The translations under genes were made by a program, and so were the position numbers. This document shows, in pieces, positions 7,116-14,467 of a stretch of 14,643 bases of DNA (position 1 is its first letter; the number at the start of each line of letters is the position of its first letter). The stretch comes from Treponema sp. (GTDB taxonomy: Bacteria > Spirochaetota > Spirochaetia > Treponematales > Breznakiellaceae): contig JAIRRF010000229.1 in assembly GCA_031256115.1 (NCBI GenBank), forward strand, positions 1 to 14,643, given 5' to 3'. The notes below the pieces were generated by a model, which searched no databases, was not told the DNA's origin, and was given only the letters and a program-made list of their open reading frames with translations.

Positions 7116-7895
7116 GTGTTACATAAAGAAAGCTATTCCCTTCGGTATACCCAGTCGGGGATGATTTTTATGGGGCCGGAAGACGACTGTGATTCGGTTG
7201 TTGACATAATGCTTGCTACAAATTATTCAGAAGAATTCTGCATCGGCCTGGATTGGGATCCTGCCTTTATAAGCAGCCTGATTAAAGCGGGGTTTCTTGT
7301 CATGTCCGAAACGGTAAACGGTGAAGACGAAAACGGAAAACCCTGTACATTCGATATTATACTCCCAAAACTTCATTTGGTACGTTCCGCCCTGTTTTTC
7401 CGGAACCTTCATGTAAAAAAGAGCATTAAATCTCAATTATCAAAATATGAGATTCGCTTTGACACGGATTTTGAAACAATTGTAAAAAAATGTTTGGATA
7501 TACATGGAACCGGCTGGTTGACCCCCTCTTTGGTAAAAGCCCTTTTTATGTTAAGAGAAGAAAATCCGGCACATGCTTCTCCAGTTCCGGCGCCATTGGA
7601 GTTTCCCAGACCGGTGTCCTTTAGCCTGTACCGGGGCGGTGAATTAAAAGCAGGGGAATTTGGGGTAATTTGCGGAGGGGTTTACACCAGTTATTCAGGC
7701 TACAAAGAAGAAAATAATACCGGTACTATTCAAATGATTTTAATGGTCAGGGCTCTTGTAGAAGCGGGTTTTGCATTCCTGGACTTTGGCATGCCCCTGA
7801 CTTATAAAACAGATCTGGGGGCAATAGATATTAGCCCCGATGCTTTTGTCGGCCTTTTCAGGGAATCCCGGGTTTCCCGACGGAACATTCAGTAA
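7116..7895 (+). CDS. Divergent leucyl/phenylalanyl-tRNA-protein transferase (Aat) family protein
   Basis: The 259-residue product follows the order of Aat, a GNAT-fold enzyme that adds Leu or Phe from aminoacyl-tRNA to protein N-termini in the N-degron pathway. WLTPSLVKAL (about 138-147) corresponds to the family's WITPEM..AY, and LYRGGELKAGEFGVICGGVYTSY to its GELVGGLYGV.LGG.FFGESMFS. The segment ending in AGFAFLDFGMP corresponds to GF.LLDTQ. However, the highly conserved GESMFS is replaced by a YTSYSGY-type loop, and the N-terminal half is poorly conserved, so activity may differ. The start is uncertain: GTG at 7116 is the farthest standard start in the frame and has no good ribosome-binding site; a Met lies at 7161. 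Probably co-transcribed with the chemoreceptor. Confidence 0.65.
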   Translation: MLHKESYSLRYTQSGMIFMGPEDDCDSVVDIMLATNYSEEFCIGLDWDPAFISSLIKAGFLVMSETVNGEDENGKPCTFDIILPKLHLVRSALFFRNLHVKKSIKSQLSKYEIRFDTDFETIVKKCLDIHGTGWLTPSLVKALFMLREENPAHASPVPAPLEFPRPVSFSLYRGGELKAGEFGVICGGVYTSYSGYKEENNTGTIQMILMVRALVEAGFAFLDFGMPLTYKTDLGAIDISPDAFVGLFRESRVSRRNIQ

Positions 7896-7905
7896 TGGAT
7901 ACGAA

Positions 7906-7935
7906 AACTTCTAAAAACTGAAGTTTTTAGAAGTT
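7906..7935. repeat. 30-nt palindrome, copy 2, between convergent genes
   Basis: Inverted repeat of 13 bp around TGAA; its reverse complement shares the 22-nt core of the copy at 4944-4973. It lies 10 nt past the Aat-like stop and 7 nt before the stop of the TPR gene, so here it could help end transcription from both sides. There is no directly adjacent T-run, though the 3' arm carries TTTTT and ATTTATTTTTT follows a few bases later on the plus strand. Confidence 0.8.
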
Positions 7936-7942
7936 CCCTAAT

Positions 7943-9349
7943 TTATTTTTTGGCCGGGGACATGGATGCCTTGGCAGCCCTGGCATCCAATGTATTAAGG
8001 ACGGCGGTCAGCTTTTCTTTTGCAATAAGGTCGATAAGTCTTGCCTCGGTAAAACGTATGGCTTCTTCGGAAAAACCTCCGGGGGTTATACAAATTCCTT
8101 TGCCGGCTTTTACTTCCTTTATATGGGAATGGAAATCCCGGACAATAAGTTCTCCTACGGATCCTTGACTCCGGACAAAACGAAACATTACAATATCTGA
8201 CCATTTGGGTGTATCAATCTCGGCCAGGACGTCCGCCCAGTCGTTTTTATTTACAGAGATATTGGTAATCTTAACCTTTGCCCTGGCATAGTAATTCATA
8301 ACGATCTTCCGGCAGAGGGCGATAAAATCAGACTGGGGAGACATTAAATATATCTGGAGGTTTCTGTTTGCATTTAATTCCTGATAACGGCCAATTAAAG
8401 TATTTACATCCTTGTAGGCTGGATTAATCGCTCTTACATCATTAAATAAGGCAATGGCTTTGCCGATTTCATTTTGCCTGAGATATGCTGTACCAAGTTT
8501 GTATTTCAATTCCAGCATGATGTCGGGTTTAATGTTTTCGTGTCTCAGGCCAATCTCAAAATCTTCTATGGCTTTTTCGAATTGATGTGCATTCATGTTA
8601 ATGGTTCCGGCAGAAAGGCTGGCATTGGGACCCTGGACAGGATCCGCCCTAAGATGGGTAAAGATTTTTACGGCTTGATCAACCTGGTTTGCTTCAAAAT
8701 AACAGTCTGCCAGGATATATAGGGATTCTTTATCCTCCGGAGCCAGATCCATTGCCTTGCGGATAAATGCCAAAGCTTCCTTGTATTTTTTCATTTTAAA
8801 AAGAGAATGTCCCAGTCCCCGGAGGGTAGGAGCATGTTCCGGATCCCGTGCCTTGGCTTTTTGATAATGAAAAACAGCCTTTTCATAATTTTTCCGTTGG
8901 AATTCAATAGCCCCAAGATTATAATTTGCATCAAAGTCGCTTGAATTTATGGCCACAGCGGTACTTAGGGCTTTATGCGCTTCATTTGGCTGATTCATCT
9001 TTACCCCTGCTATGCCATAACGCAGGTTAATCAGGAATTCATTCATATTAGGATGACTGCCGGTCATTTCACTGAGAGTTTCATAGGTCCTATAGGCAAG
9101 ATCCCAGGTCCCTTCCTGGTAGTAGATGTCCCCAATGGCAAGAAGAGCATCAGGATCCCGGGGATTCTGTGCAAGTTTTTTGTTGGCATCCCGGATTATG
9201 GCATCCCGGCCCTTGACGCGTTTTCCGCCCCCCGCGCCGCCGCCGCCGCTTCCTCCTCCCTTGGACTTGCCCATAAGAGATACAACCAAAATAGCGCCCA
9301 AGCCCAAAACAAGGAACACTATGAGAATGGGAATTAACCCGGATAACAT
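7943..9349 (-). CDS. Membrane-anchored TPR protein with Mrr-like C-terminal domain
   Basis: A 468-residue protein with an N-terminal membrane helix (about 5-25), a glycine-rich linker (31-42), then TPR repeats from about 50 to 325; clear units include 141-172, 175-206, 209-239 and 283-314. The last 110 or so residues resemble the Mrr/PD-(D/E)XK restriction-endonuclease fold: DWADVLAEID (370-379), then a strand, SQGSVGELIVRDF, and KGICITPGGFSEEAIRFTE (417-435), the usual glycine and F-S-x-x-A segment of Mrr. At the strand where Mrr enzymes have the Q-x-K catalytic pair this protein reads FRFVRS, so nuclease activity is probably lost. It is likely a scaffold facing the cytoplasm. No clear ribosome-binding site; ATG at 9349 is chosen because it begins the anchor. 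Confidence 0.75.
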   Translation of the reverse strand: MLSGLIPILIVFLVLGLGAILVVSLMGKSKGGGSGGGGAGGGKRVKGRDAIIRDANKKLAQNPRDPDALLAIGDIYYQEGTWDLAYRTYETLSEMTGSHPNMNEFLINLRYGIAGVKMNQPNEAHKALSTAVAINSSDFDANYNLGAIEFQRKNYEKAVFHYQKAKARDPEHAPTLRGLGHSLFKMKKYKEALAFIRKAMDLAPEDKESLYILADCYFEANQVDQAVKIFTHLRADPVQGPNASLSAGTINMNAHQFEKAIEDFEIGLRHENIKPDIMLELKYKLGTAYLRQNEIGKAIALFNDVRAINPAYKDVNTLIGRYQELNANRNLQIYLMSPQSDFIALCRKIVMNYYARAKVKITNISVNKNDWADVLAEIDTPKWSDIVMFRFVRSQGSVGELIVRDFHSHIKEVKAGKGICITPGGFSEEAIRFTEARLIDLIAKEKLTAVLNTLDARAAKASMSPAKK

Positions 9350-9398
9350 GATCTTATTATCGGAAAAATATTGATTTTATTCAATAAAACGAATTGCT

Positions 9399-10187
9399 TT
9401 AATCATGACCCAGGATCCGTTCCCGGTAGGCCGCACCAATCCTTCTCAGGCTTTCCGCAAGGCCTTCACCGGGCCTGGCTTGCCGTTTTATGTCTATGGC
9501 AAACTGATTCATGGAAAAATGACGGAAGAAAAAGAGGCTGTTTTTAAATTCCGGGTCAGTACCGCAAAGGGATTTTAGGGTTTTCGTATATGTTTCAAAA
9601 ATACCGCCTTTCCTCATCTCCGAATAACCAATGATCCAGACTGGAATGACCGGTTGTTTTAAAGCTGCCCGGCGGCCTTCCGGTCTTTTTATTTTTCCGG
9701 AAAAAGCCTTCCAAAATTCATTTAGCAGTTCCGCCATATGCTGCTGGGAGGAAAGTACAGCGTTTTCCAGTTGTCTGCCGCCTAATTTGCAGAGATCCTT
9801 TAATTCCCCAGTCCTGGGTGTATGTATGGGGGTTTTGTTGAGTAAAAGTACATTTTTTCTGAAATTGATCCCCAGTTCGGGATTATTCAAAAAAAACTTT
9901 TCCGCTATTTTCCCCGAAGGGCCAACCAGGTAACGGCAGTCTTCCTGTTCACGGCGTCCCGGATTATCCCCGGCCAGGATCATTTTTATTTCACTTTCCG
10001 GACTAATGTCGTTCAGGGCAAGGTTGTATACTACCGGGGTTTTCACAGTATAGGATGGCCCCTCCCGGTTGCTTATTAATTGTTGGATTATTCCGCCAAG
10101 ATCCGGTACTGCGGCGCCGGTTGTGTCTATTGATGAACGGTAACGGTCAAGGGTTTTGCGGAAGGCAACCCAGGCGGTTTTTTTCAT
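9399..10187 (-). CDS. Uracil-DNA glycosylase superfamily protein, divergent
   Basis: 262 residues. The segment ILAGDNPGRREQEDCRYLVG (70-89) followed by PSGKIAEKFF matches the active-site region of uracil-DNA glycosylases (GEAPGxxED...GxPFVGxAGxLL in family 4). NVLLLNKTPIHTPRT (112-126) corresponds to the following N-x-x-K/C-x-x-P segment, and RHFSMNQF (222-229) sits where the leucine-loop H-P-S motif is expected. The four cysteines that hold the iron-sulfur cluster of families 4 and 5 are not present; only Cys84, 133 and 208 are. A repair role on uracil or a related damaged base is plausible, but the altered motifs leave substrate open. No ribosome-binding site precedes its ATG because the 160-bp repeat element abuts it. 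Confidence 0.65.
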   Translation of the reverse strand: MKKTAWVAFRKTLDRYRSSIDTTGAAVPDLGGIIQQLISNREGPSYTVKTPVVYNLALNDISPESEIKMILAGDNPGRREQEDCRYLVGPSGKIAEKFFLNNPELGINFRKNVLLLNKTPIHTPRTGELKDLCKLGGRQLENAVLSSQQHMAELLNEFWKAFSGKIKRPEGRRAALKQPVIPVWIIGYSEMRKGGIFETYTKTLKSLCGTDPEFKNSLFFFRHFSMNQFAIDIKRQARPGEGLAESLRRIGAAYRERILGHD

Positions 10188-10223
10188 GCTAGGAGTTTGT
10201 CGGGCTTAGCCCAAATTAATAGA

Positions 10224-10260
10224 AAAAAATGCGAGAAAATGCAGTTTTTAAGCATTTTTT
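10224..10260. other. Alternative AATGC/GCATT hairpins inside the element
   Basis: AAAAAATGC (10224-10232) and AAAATGC (10236-10242) can each pair with GCATTTTTT (10252-10260), giving mutually exclusive stems. The T-run at the end of the 3' arm gives a weak terminator-like look on the plus strand, and a similar one is read on the minus strand. The stem is AT-rich, so termination is uncertain. Confidence 0.4.
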
Positions 10261-10277
10261 ACCCTACAAACTCCTAA

Positions 10278-10344
10278 AGGAGCCCAAAAATCGTAGAATT
10301 TTGCGACTATTTGTCGTAAAATTCTACAAGTCCGACAGGCTCCT
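10278..10344 (+). other. Nested two-level hairpin in the element
   Basis: AGGAGCC (10278-10284) pairs with GGCTCCT (10338-10344), and inside it GTAGAATTTTGCGAC (10293-10307) pairs with GTCGTAAAATTCTAC (10313-10327) around TATTT. The only non-Watson-Crick pair in the inner stem is G10303 with T10317. That would be a G-U wobble in plus-strand RNA but an A-C mismatch in minus-strand RNA. Strong secondary structure is expected. Confidence 0.7.
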
Positions 10345-10348
10345 GGCC

Positions 10349-11017
10349 CTACAGTACCCTTGTTCCGTGGACCTGTTTTACACCCAGCTCTGCACAGATA
10401 TTCTTGTAATTGTCTTTGGTAACGCCGCCACCGGGAAGTATTTCTATACCGCCGATAGCAATATATTCTTTTATCTGCCTGTAGTTGTCCTGAATGGGGA
10501 CAACAAGGTCCGCCGAACCGTGGGTCAGAATCCGGGTAAAGCCATTATCCCGAAGCCAGCGGAGGCTTTCCATCTGTTCATCGTGATTGATATGATCGAA
10601 GGCCATATGGAAAACAATGTCAAACTTTTTTTGACCGGATTGGGCTGCCTTTGCAGTCCTCGCTGCCCTGGCAAGGAGAAGGTTTTTTTCCCTGTCCAAA
10701 CTGCCTGTGGAGTTAAGACAGCCGAAAACAATACCGCCGGTTCCCAGGTTGCATACTATTTCAATGTCTTTCAGCATTATGTTTATTTCGTCTTCGTTGT
10801 ATATAAAGTTACCGCCTCTTGGCCGGATCATGCTGATTACTTTGATGTCCGGACTCTTACACTGCTGAATTACATATTCGGCAACGCCGTAACTTACAGT
10901 TGTACCGCCTTCTGCAAGGTTATCGCAGAGTTCTACCCGGTCTGCCCCCCCGGTGGCAAGTTCCTTAATGCGGCTTCCGTTTTCAATACAGACTTCCATA
11001 GTAATGCCGTCTGTCAT
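10349..11017 (-). CDS. cutC: CutC family protein, short at the C-terminus
   Basis: CutC is a TIM-barrel protein named for copper tolerance; its molecular function is still debated. The 222-residue product has GADRVELCDNLAEGG, the signature MIRPRGGNFIYNEDE, HMAFDHI and the late ILPGGGVTKDN segment, in the normal order. ATG at 11017 has AAGGAG upstream with good spacing and lies 21 nt after the preceding small gene. The protein stops at VKQVHGTRVL, where the better-known enterobacterial form continues for about 30-40 residues. The stop lies one base from the 160-bp repeat element, so the tail may have been cut off by it; a naturally short lineage-specific form is the alternative. Confidence 0.85.
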   Translation of the reverse strand: MTDGITMEVCIENGSRIKELATGGADRVELCDNLAEGGTTVSYGVAEYVIQQCKSPDIKVISMIRPRGGNFIYNEDEINIMLKDIEIVCNLGTGGIVFGCLNSTGSLDREKNLLLARAARTAKAAQSGQKKFDIVFHMAFDHINHDEQMESLRWLRDNGFTRILTHGSADLVVPIQDNYRQIKEYIAIGGIEILPGGGVTKDNYKNICAELGVKQVHGTRVL

Positions 11018-11038
11018 TTTATGAACTCCTTCAACGGT

Positions 11039-11470
11039 TCATTCAAAATCATTGGGGACTTCGTATAAAGGGATCATCCCCAGGGGAAGGAACTGATAGG
11101 TCATGGTGCTGTAATCCCCTTCTTCGTAACTTTTGTCGATATAGACAGAAGTCATTACTGGCATGGGAAAACTTTCTTCCCACCAGAAACCGTCGGCATA
11201 TCCGGCGCGGATCGTATAAACATCGCCGCTAATTTGCTGATCAAAGGAATTGATATAACCTTCCTGGATCATTTGGAGTACGCTGTTACTGTTTATCAGT
11301 ATGTCGCCGGGTAAAAAAATCAGGAGCAGCGATATCGGTTCTCCGTCTTTCCCTTCCAGGATCGTCTGCCATTGGCCGTAAATCCAGGGAGGCGGGACGG
11401 GCAAATCCGCCCGGAGAGACATAAGGCCCAACAGGCAAAGAAAAAGAACGATACCGGTTTTTTTGTTCAT
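11039..11470 (-). CDS. Small exported protein of unknown function
   Basis: 143 residues starting with a clear Sec signal peptide: lysines at 3-4, a hydrophobic core to about 18, and likely cleavage after LRA at 19-21. The mature part begins with proline-rich PVPPPWIYGQW, then alternates hydrophobic strands with acidic turns, consistent with a small beta-rich periplasmic domain. No lipobox, cysteine pair or known motif is recognised. ATG at 11470 directly follows the lysS TAA without a gap, and GGAGGAG at the lysS end serves as ribosome-binding site, so the two are probably translated from one mRNA. The link to lysS is positional only. Confidence 0.75.
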   Translation of the reverse strand: MNKKTGIVLFLCLLGLMSLRADLPVPPPWIYGQWQTILEGKDGEPISLLLIFLPGDILINSNSVLQMIQEGYINSFDQQISGDVYTIRAGYADGFWWEESFPMPVMTSVYIDKSYEEGDYSTMTYQFLPLGMIPLYEVPNDFE

Positions 11471-13156
11471 TTACTCCTCCAAAATTGCCAGGATCCGTTC
11501 TTTGTCTATGCTTCTTAAAAAACCGGCCAGCCGCGGCCCCTGATCCTTGCCAATTAGGACCTGGTAGGCGGCCCTGAACAATTCCTTCCCTTCCAGGCCG
11601 GCTTCTTCGGCACAGCGGTAAATTGCCTCTGCACAGGATTTGTCGTCCCGGAAATTCTCTATGCCGGAAATTACCTTGTCCCGAAGCAGCCGTATTCCGG
11701 TAAGTTCTTTGTTGTTTAATTCCGTTTTTTCTCCCCCCGGACGGAGCCGGAACCGGAAATCATCCGGGGCGCATTCTTCTATCCAATATTTGGCACAACG
11801 GCAGCGGGCCAGCAGGGCCGGAAGCTGTTTTTCCTCCGGTACACTGTTTGTTCCGCCCGAAACGCCGCCAAGTTTTTCCGGGTTTTGTTTTATCCATTCA
11901 ATGGTCTTGTCAATGTTACAATCCGCAATTTGAATAAGATTACAAAGATGGCGGAAAGGAACCTGATAGGGTTTGGCCGCTGGCATGGCGCTTTTGCCTT
12001 CGTTGTCCATGCTTACCTGGGACAGTTCATAGATCCGCTTTTCACGGAGGAATGCCGCCTCGTCCCTGGCTTTCTCGTCCCCCCAGGCTATGCGTTCGGT
12101 TCTGTCATAGTCTTCGTAAATTTTGATCACATCCAAGTCAAAGGAAATGGTAAATTCCGTATTAGGTCTGGTACTAACGAAAAGATAGCGGACAATTTCC
12201 GGTGTATATACCCGTAACACATCCGGCAGATTTATCACTTTCCCTGTGGAACTGGACATTTTTCCCGGCGTTCCCTTGATCCCGATAAAATCATAACGAA
12301 ACGTAACAGGAGCATCCCAATTATAAACTTCCTTGCATACGTGCCGGGCTGTATCAAAAGACCCTCCCTGACTGTGGTGATCCTTGCCTGCCGGTTCAAA
12401 ATCAACCTGCTCATACGCCCAGCGCATGGGCCAATCCACTCTCCAGACAAGTTTTATTTCTTTGGCTTCCCGGATATCCGCCGCCGTCTGATGCCCGCAG
12501 GCATTGCAATGGTAGCGCAGAGACCACTGGCCGTCCCAGCCGTCTATGTCCGTTTCGTCTTTGCTGCAAACACCGCAGAAGGCGCTGACAGGCCACCATT
12601 CACCCTGAATCTTGTGATCTTCGTCCCGGAATTTATCCAGGGTTTGTTTTAACTCATCCCGGTGTTCAAGGGCTGTTCTAATGCTTTCTGCATATTTGGA
12701 TGCCCGGTAACTTTTGGACTGATAGATATATTCCGGAAAAATCCCCACCTGTGGGAGTACGGTTTCTACATCCGTTTCGTTATGCCGGGCATAGCTTTCA
12801 TCCCTATCCCAGGGATCGGGCACCATTGTAATGGGAAAACGCAGGTACTTTTGCAGTTCTTCCTGCCTGGGCATATTGGCCGGAACCTTGCGAAATACAT
12901 CATAATCATCCCATGAATAGATGAACCGTACTTTTTCTCCCCGGTCTCTCAGGGCGCGGACCACTAAATCCACGGATATTATCTCCCGGAAATTACCGAT
13001 ATGGACTGTCCCCGATGGAGTAATCCCCGATGCACAGGTGTAGTGATCCTTCGTTGGGCCCCCCTTGGATTGCGGACCCTTTTCACGAATAACTTTATCT
13101 GCATATTCATCGGCCCAGTGGGCTGCCCGCGAATCTGTTCTCCGGATTGAATTCAT
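11471..13156 (-). CDS. lysS: Lysyl-tRNA synthetase, class I (archaeal type)
   Basis: Charges tRNA-Lys with lysine in the cytoplasm. The 561-residue sequence belongs to the class I enzyme, which is found in archaea and a few bacteria including spirochaetes and is unrelated to the usual class II LysRS. The Rossmann-fold signatures are visible: GITPSGTVHIGN (44-55, HIGH-type) and GKMSSSTG (298-305, KMSKS-type). Cys194/197 and Cys217/220 form a likely zinc site in the inserted domain, and PAGKDHHSQGGSFDTA (256-271) is typical of the family. A helical C-terminal anticodon-binding region follows. The ATG at 13156 starts just before the family's HWADEYADK segment; no ribosome-binding site precedes it. 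First gene of an operon with the exported protein and cutC. Confidence 0.95.
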   Translation of the reverse strand: MNSIRRTDSRAAHWADEYADKVIREKGPQSKGGPTKDHYTCASGITPSGTVHIGNFREIISVDLVVRALRDRGEKVRFIYSWDDYDVFRKVPANMPRQEELQKYLRFPITMVPDPWDRDESYARHNETDVETVLPQVGIFPEYIYQSKSYRASKYAESIRTALEHRDELKQTLDKFRDEDHKIQGEWWPVSAFCGVCSKDETDIDGWDGQWSLRYHCNACGHQTAADIREAKEIKLVWRVDWPMRWAYEQVDFEPAGKDHHSQGGSFDTARHVCKEVYNWDAPVTFRYDFIGIKGTPGKMSSSTGKVINLPDVLRVYTPEIVRYLFVSTRPNTEFTISFDLDVIKIYEDYDRTERIAWGDEKARDEAAFLREKRIYELSQVSMDNEGKSAMPAAKPYQVPFRHLCNLIQIADCNIDKTIEWIKQNPEKLGGVSGGTNSVPEEKQLPALLARCRCAKYWIEECAPDDFRFRLRPGGEKTELNNKELTGIRLLRDKVISGIENFRDDKSCAEAIYRCAEEAGLEGKELFRAAYQVLIGKDQGPRLAGFLRSIDKERILAILEE

Positions 13157-13162
13157 AAAAAG

Positions 13163-13191
13163 AGTATAGGCAAAAAAAATATCTTTATCTA
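13163..13191 (-). promoter_or_regulatory. Putative lysS promoter giving a leaderless mRNA
   Basis: On the minus strand, TAGATA (-35, plus-strand 13186-13191) and TATACT (-10, 13163-13168) are 17 bp apart. The ATG of lysS begins 7 nt after the -10 hexamer, at the expected transcription start. Together with the missing ribosome-binding site this suggests a leaderless transcript. Confidence 0.5.
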
Positions 13192-13244
13192 TAATACTTA
13201 TATTTATTAATATGATCCCGCTTTACAGAGAACTATAATCTTAC

Positions 13245-14435
13245 TCACCGGGAAGTTATTTCGTCAAATTGTTCCTTAGTTATTACCCTTGATCCGAAAA
13301 CTTCCCGGGCTACATTGTTTAAATATGCAAGAGACATCTTTGGCTTGTAGTGTATTGATGCAAGCTCATTGGTATAATCCCAGAGGGGATACACAACAAA
13401 GGGATCCCTCCGTCCGTAGACATAGTGGCAGACCGTTGGGATAACCCCGGCAGTTTCTACGATGCAGCTTGTTTCATTGTTAGTGACTGTTTTTTTTACC
13501 CTGACATAAGCCAATGCGCCGGTAATGGTATCCGGTGTCAAGCTTGACTGGGTATGGGAAAGCAGATCCCCCAGAGAATAGTAAACAACAAGTTCCCCCC
13601 CCATGGGCCGCTGGATAACTTCCATGGGCCCCGTAACATGGGGGTGATGGCCCAGGATCAAGTCCACCTGGAGGCCGGCCAGATAACGGGCCAGTTCCTT
13701 TTGCTCATTACTTGCGGTATGCCGGAATTCATTACCCCAGTGCAAGGAAACAACCAGAAAATCACAATGGGGACGCAGGGCATTTATTTCCCTTCTCATC
13801 ACCTCTTTGTCGATGAGCCCCACCAGCCAGGGTTTGTCCCGGGGCAGGGGAAAACCGTTCAGACTGAAGGTATAAGCCAGAAATCCGGTTTTTATGCCGT
13901 TTTTTTCTATAATACGCTTTTCGGTATTGCGGATTTCCTCGTTACGGAAGATTCCCATGTAAAATATACCCAGGGATTCCCAGAAATCCATTGTAGCATA
14001 GACCGCCCCTTCGCCTCGGTCCATCGTATGATTGGAAGCTTGGTTTATTACATTAAAACCGGCATTGATAAGACCCAACCCCGCATCCTGGGGAGTATTA
14101 AAAACAGGGTACCCCGTATAACGGAATTCTTTCCCTCCCAGAACTGTTTCCTGATTTACAAAAGCCAGATCCGCCTTCGCTAATATTGATTTAATCGGAG
14201 CATAGCTGGGATAAAAATTAAAACGTTCCTCATTCCCGGTTAATCTGGCTCTGTTATAGATAATGTCATGGATAAGGTTATCTCCGGCGGCAATAATGGT
14301 TATATAGCTGGTTTTTGGGCCTTCGGCCTGTTTTTCCGTTTCCGGAGGATCAGGGGGCATCTCGGATTTTGTATAGGTACAATTGATAAAAAAAATAAAT
14401 AGTAAAGCGCCCAGCAGCTTTCGGGATAAATTCAT
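13245..14435 (-). CDS. CapA/PgsA-type metallophosphoesterase lipoprotein
   Basis: 396 residues of the bacterial capsule-synthesis (PGA_cap) family, with a calcineurin-like metallophosphoesterase fold. Metal-ligand motifs occur in order: AAGDNLIHD (49-57), VNQET (93-97), ASNHTMDRG (133-141), SLHWGNE (230-236) and GHHPHV (262-267). The N-terminus is a lipoprotein signal, KLLGALLFIFFINC, with Cys19 as the lipidated residue; the FINC box is looser than in E. coli but acceptable in spirochaetes. A proline-rich linker follows (about 26-40). No poly-gamma-glutamate ligase genes (capB, capC) are nearby, so a role in capsule export is unproven; it may process another envelope polymer or phosphoester. 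ATG at 14435 has AGGTG 5 nt before it. Confidence 0.85.
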   Translation of the reverse strand: MNLSRKLLGALLFIFFINCTYTKSEMPPDPPETEKQAEGPKTSYITIIAAGDNLIHDIIYNRARLTGNEERFNFYPSYAPIKSILAKADLAFVNQETVLGGKEFRYTGYPVFNTPQDAGLGLINAGFNVINQASNHTMDRGEGAVYATMDFWESLGIFYMGIFRNEEIRNTEKRIIEKNGIKTGFLAYTFSLNGFPLPRDKPWLVGLIDKEVMRREINALRPHCDFLVVSLHWGNEFRHTASNEQKELARYLAGLQVDLILGHHPHVTGPMEVIQRPMGGELVVYYSLGDLLSHTQSSLTPDTITGALAYVRVKKTVTNNETSCIVETAGVIPTVCHYVYGRRDPFVVYPLWDYTNELASIHYKPKMSLAYLNNVAREVFGSRVITKEQFDEITSR

Positions 14436-14467
14436 AAGTACACCTGTAGAATTAGTAACTTTTTTAA

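Larger units (their letters stand above)
10188..10347. mobile_element. 160-bp MITE-like inverted-repeat element
   Basis: The ends are 20-bp imperfect inverted repeats: GCTAGGAGTTTGTCGGGCTT at 10188-10207, and a copy matching 16/20 on the other strand at 10328-10347. The four differences are all transitions. Internally, ACAAACTCCTA (10266-10276) perfectly complements 10190-10200, and a nested 15-bp hairpin lies at 10293-10327. It encodes nothing and fills the whole gap between the cutC stop and the next start codon. This is typical of a miniature inverted-repeat element or a structured RNA. No target-site duplication is obvious. Confidence 0.6.

Noticed and set aside
9375..9389. TTTTATT-C-AATAAAA palindrome upstream of the TPR gene
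   Set aside because: Short, AT-only arms with a one-base centre are common by chance in AT-rich intergenic DNA; no second copy was seen.
10229..11068. 279-residue plus-strand ORF opposite cutC
   Set aside because: It is the antisense of a clearly recognisable CutC with its own ribosome-binding site and operon context; the peptide shows no family motif.
13554..14183. 209-residue plus-strand ORF opposite the CapA-like gene
   Set aside because: The minus-strand frame carries all metallophosphoesterase motifs in order; the plus-strand peptide has none.
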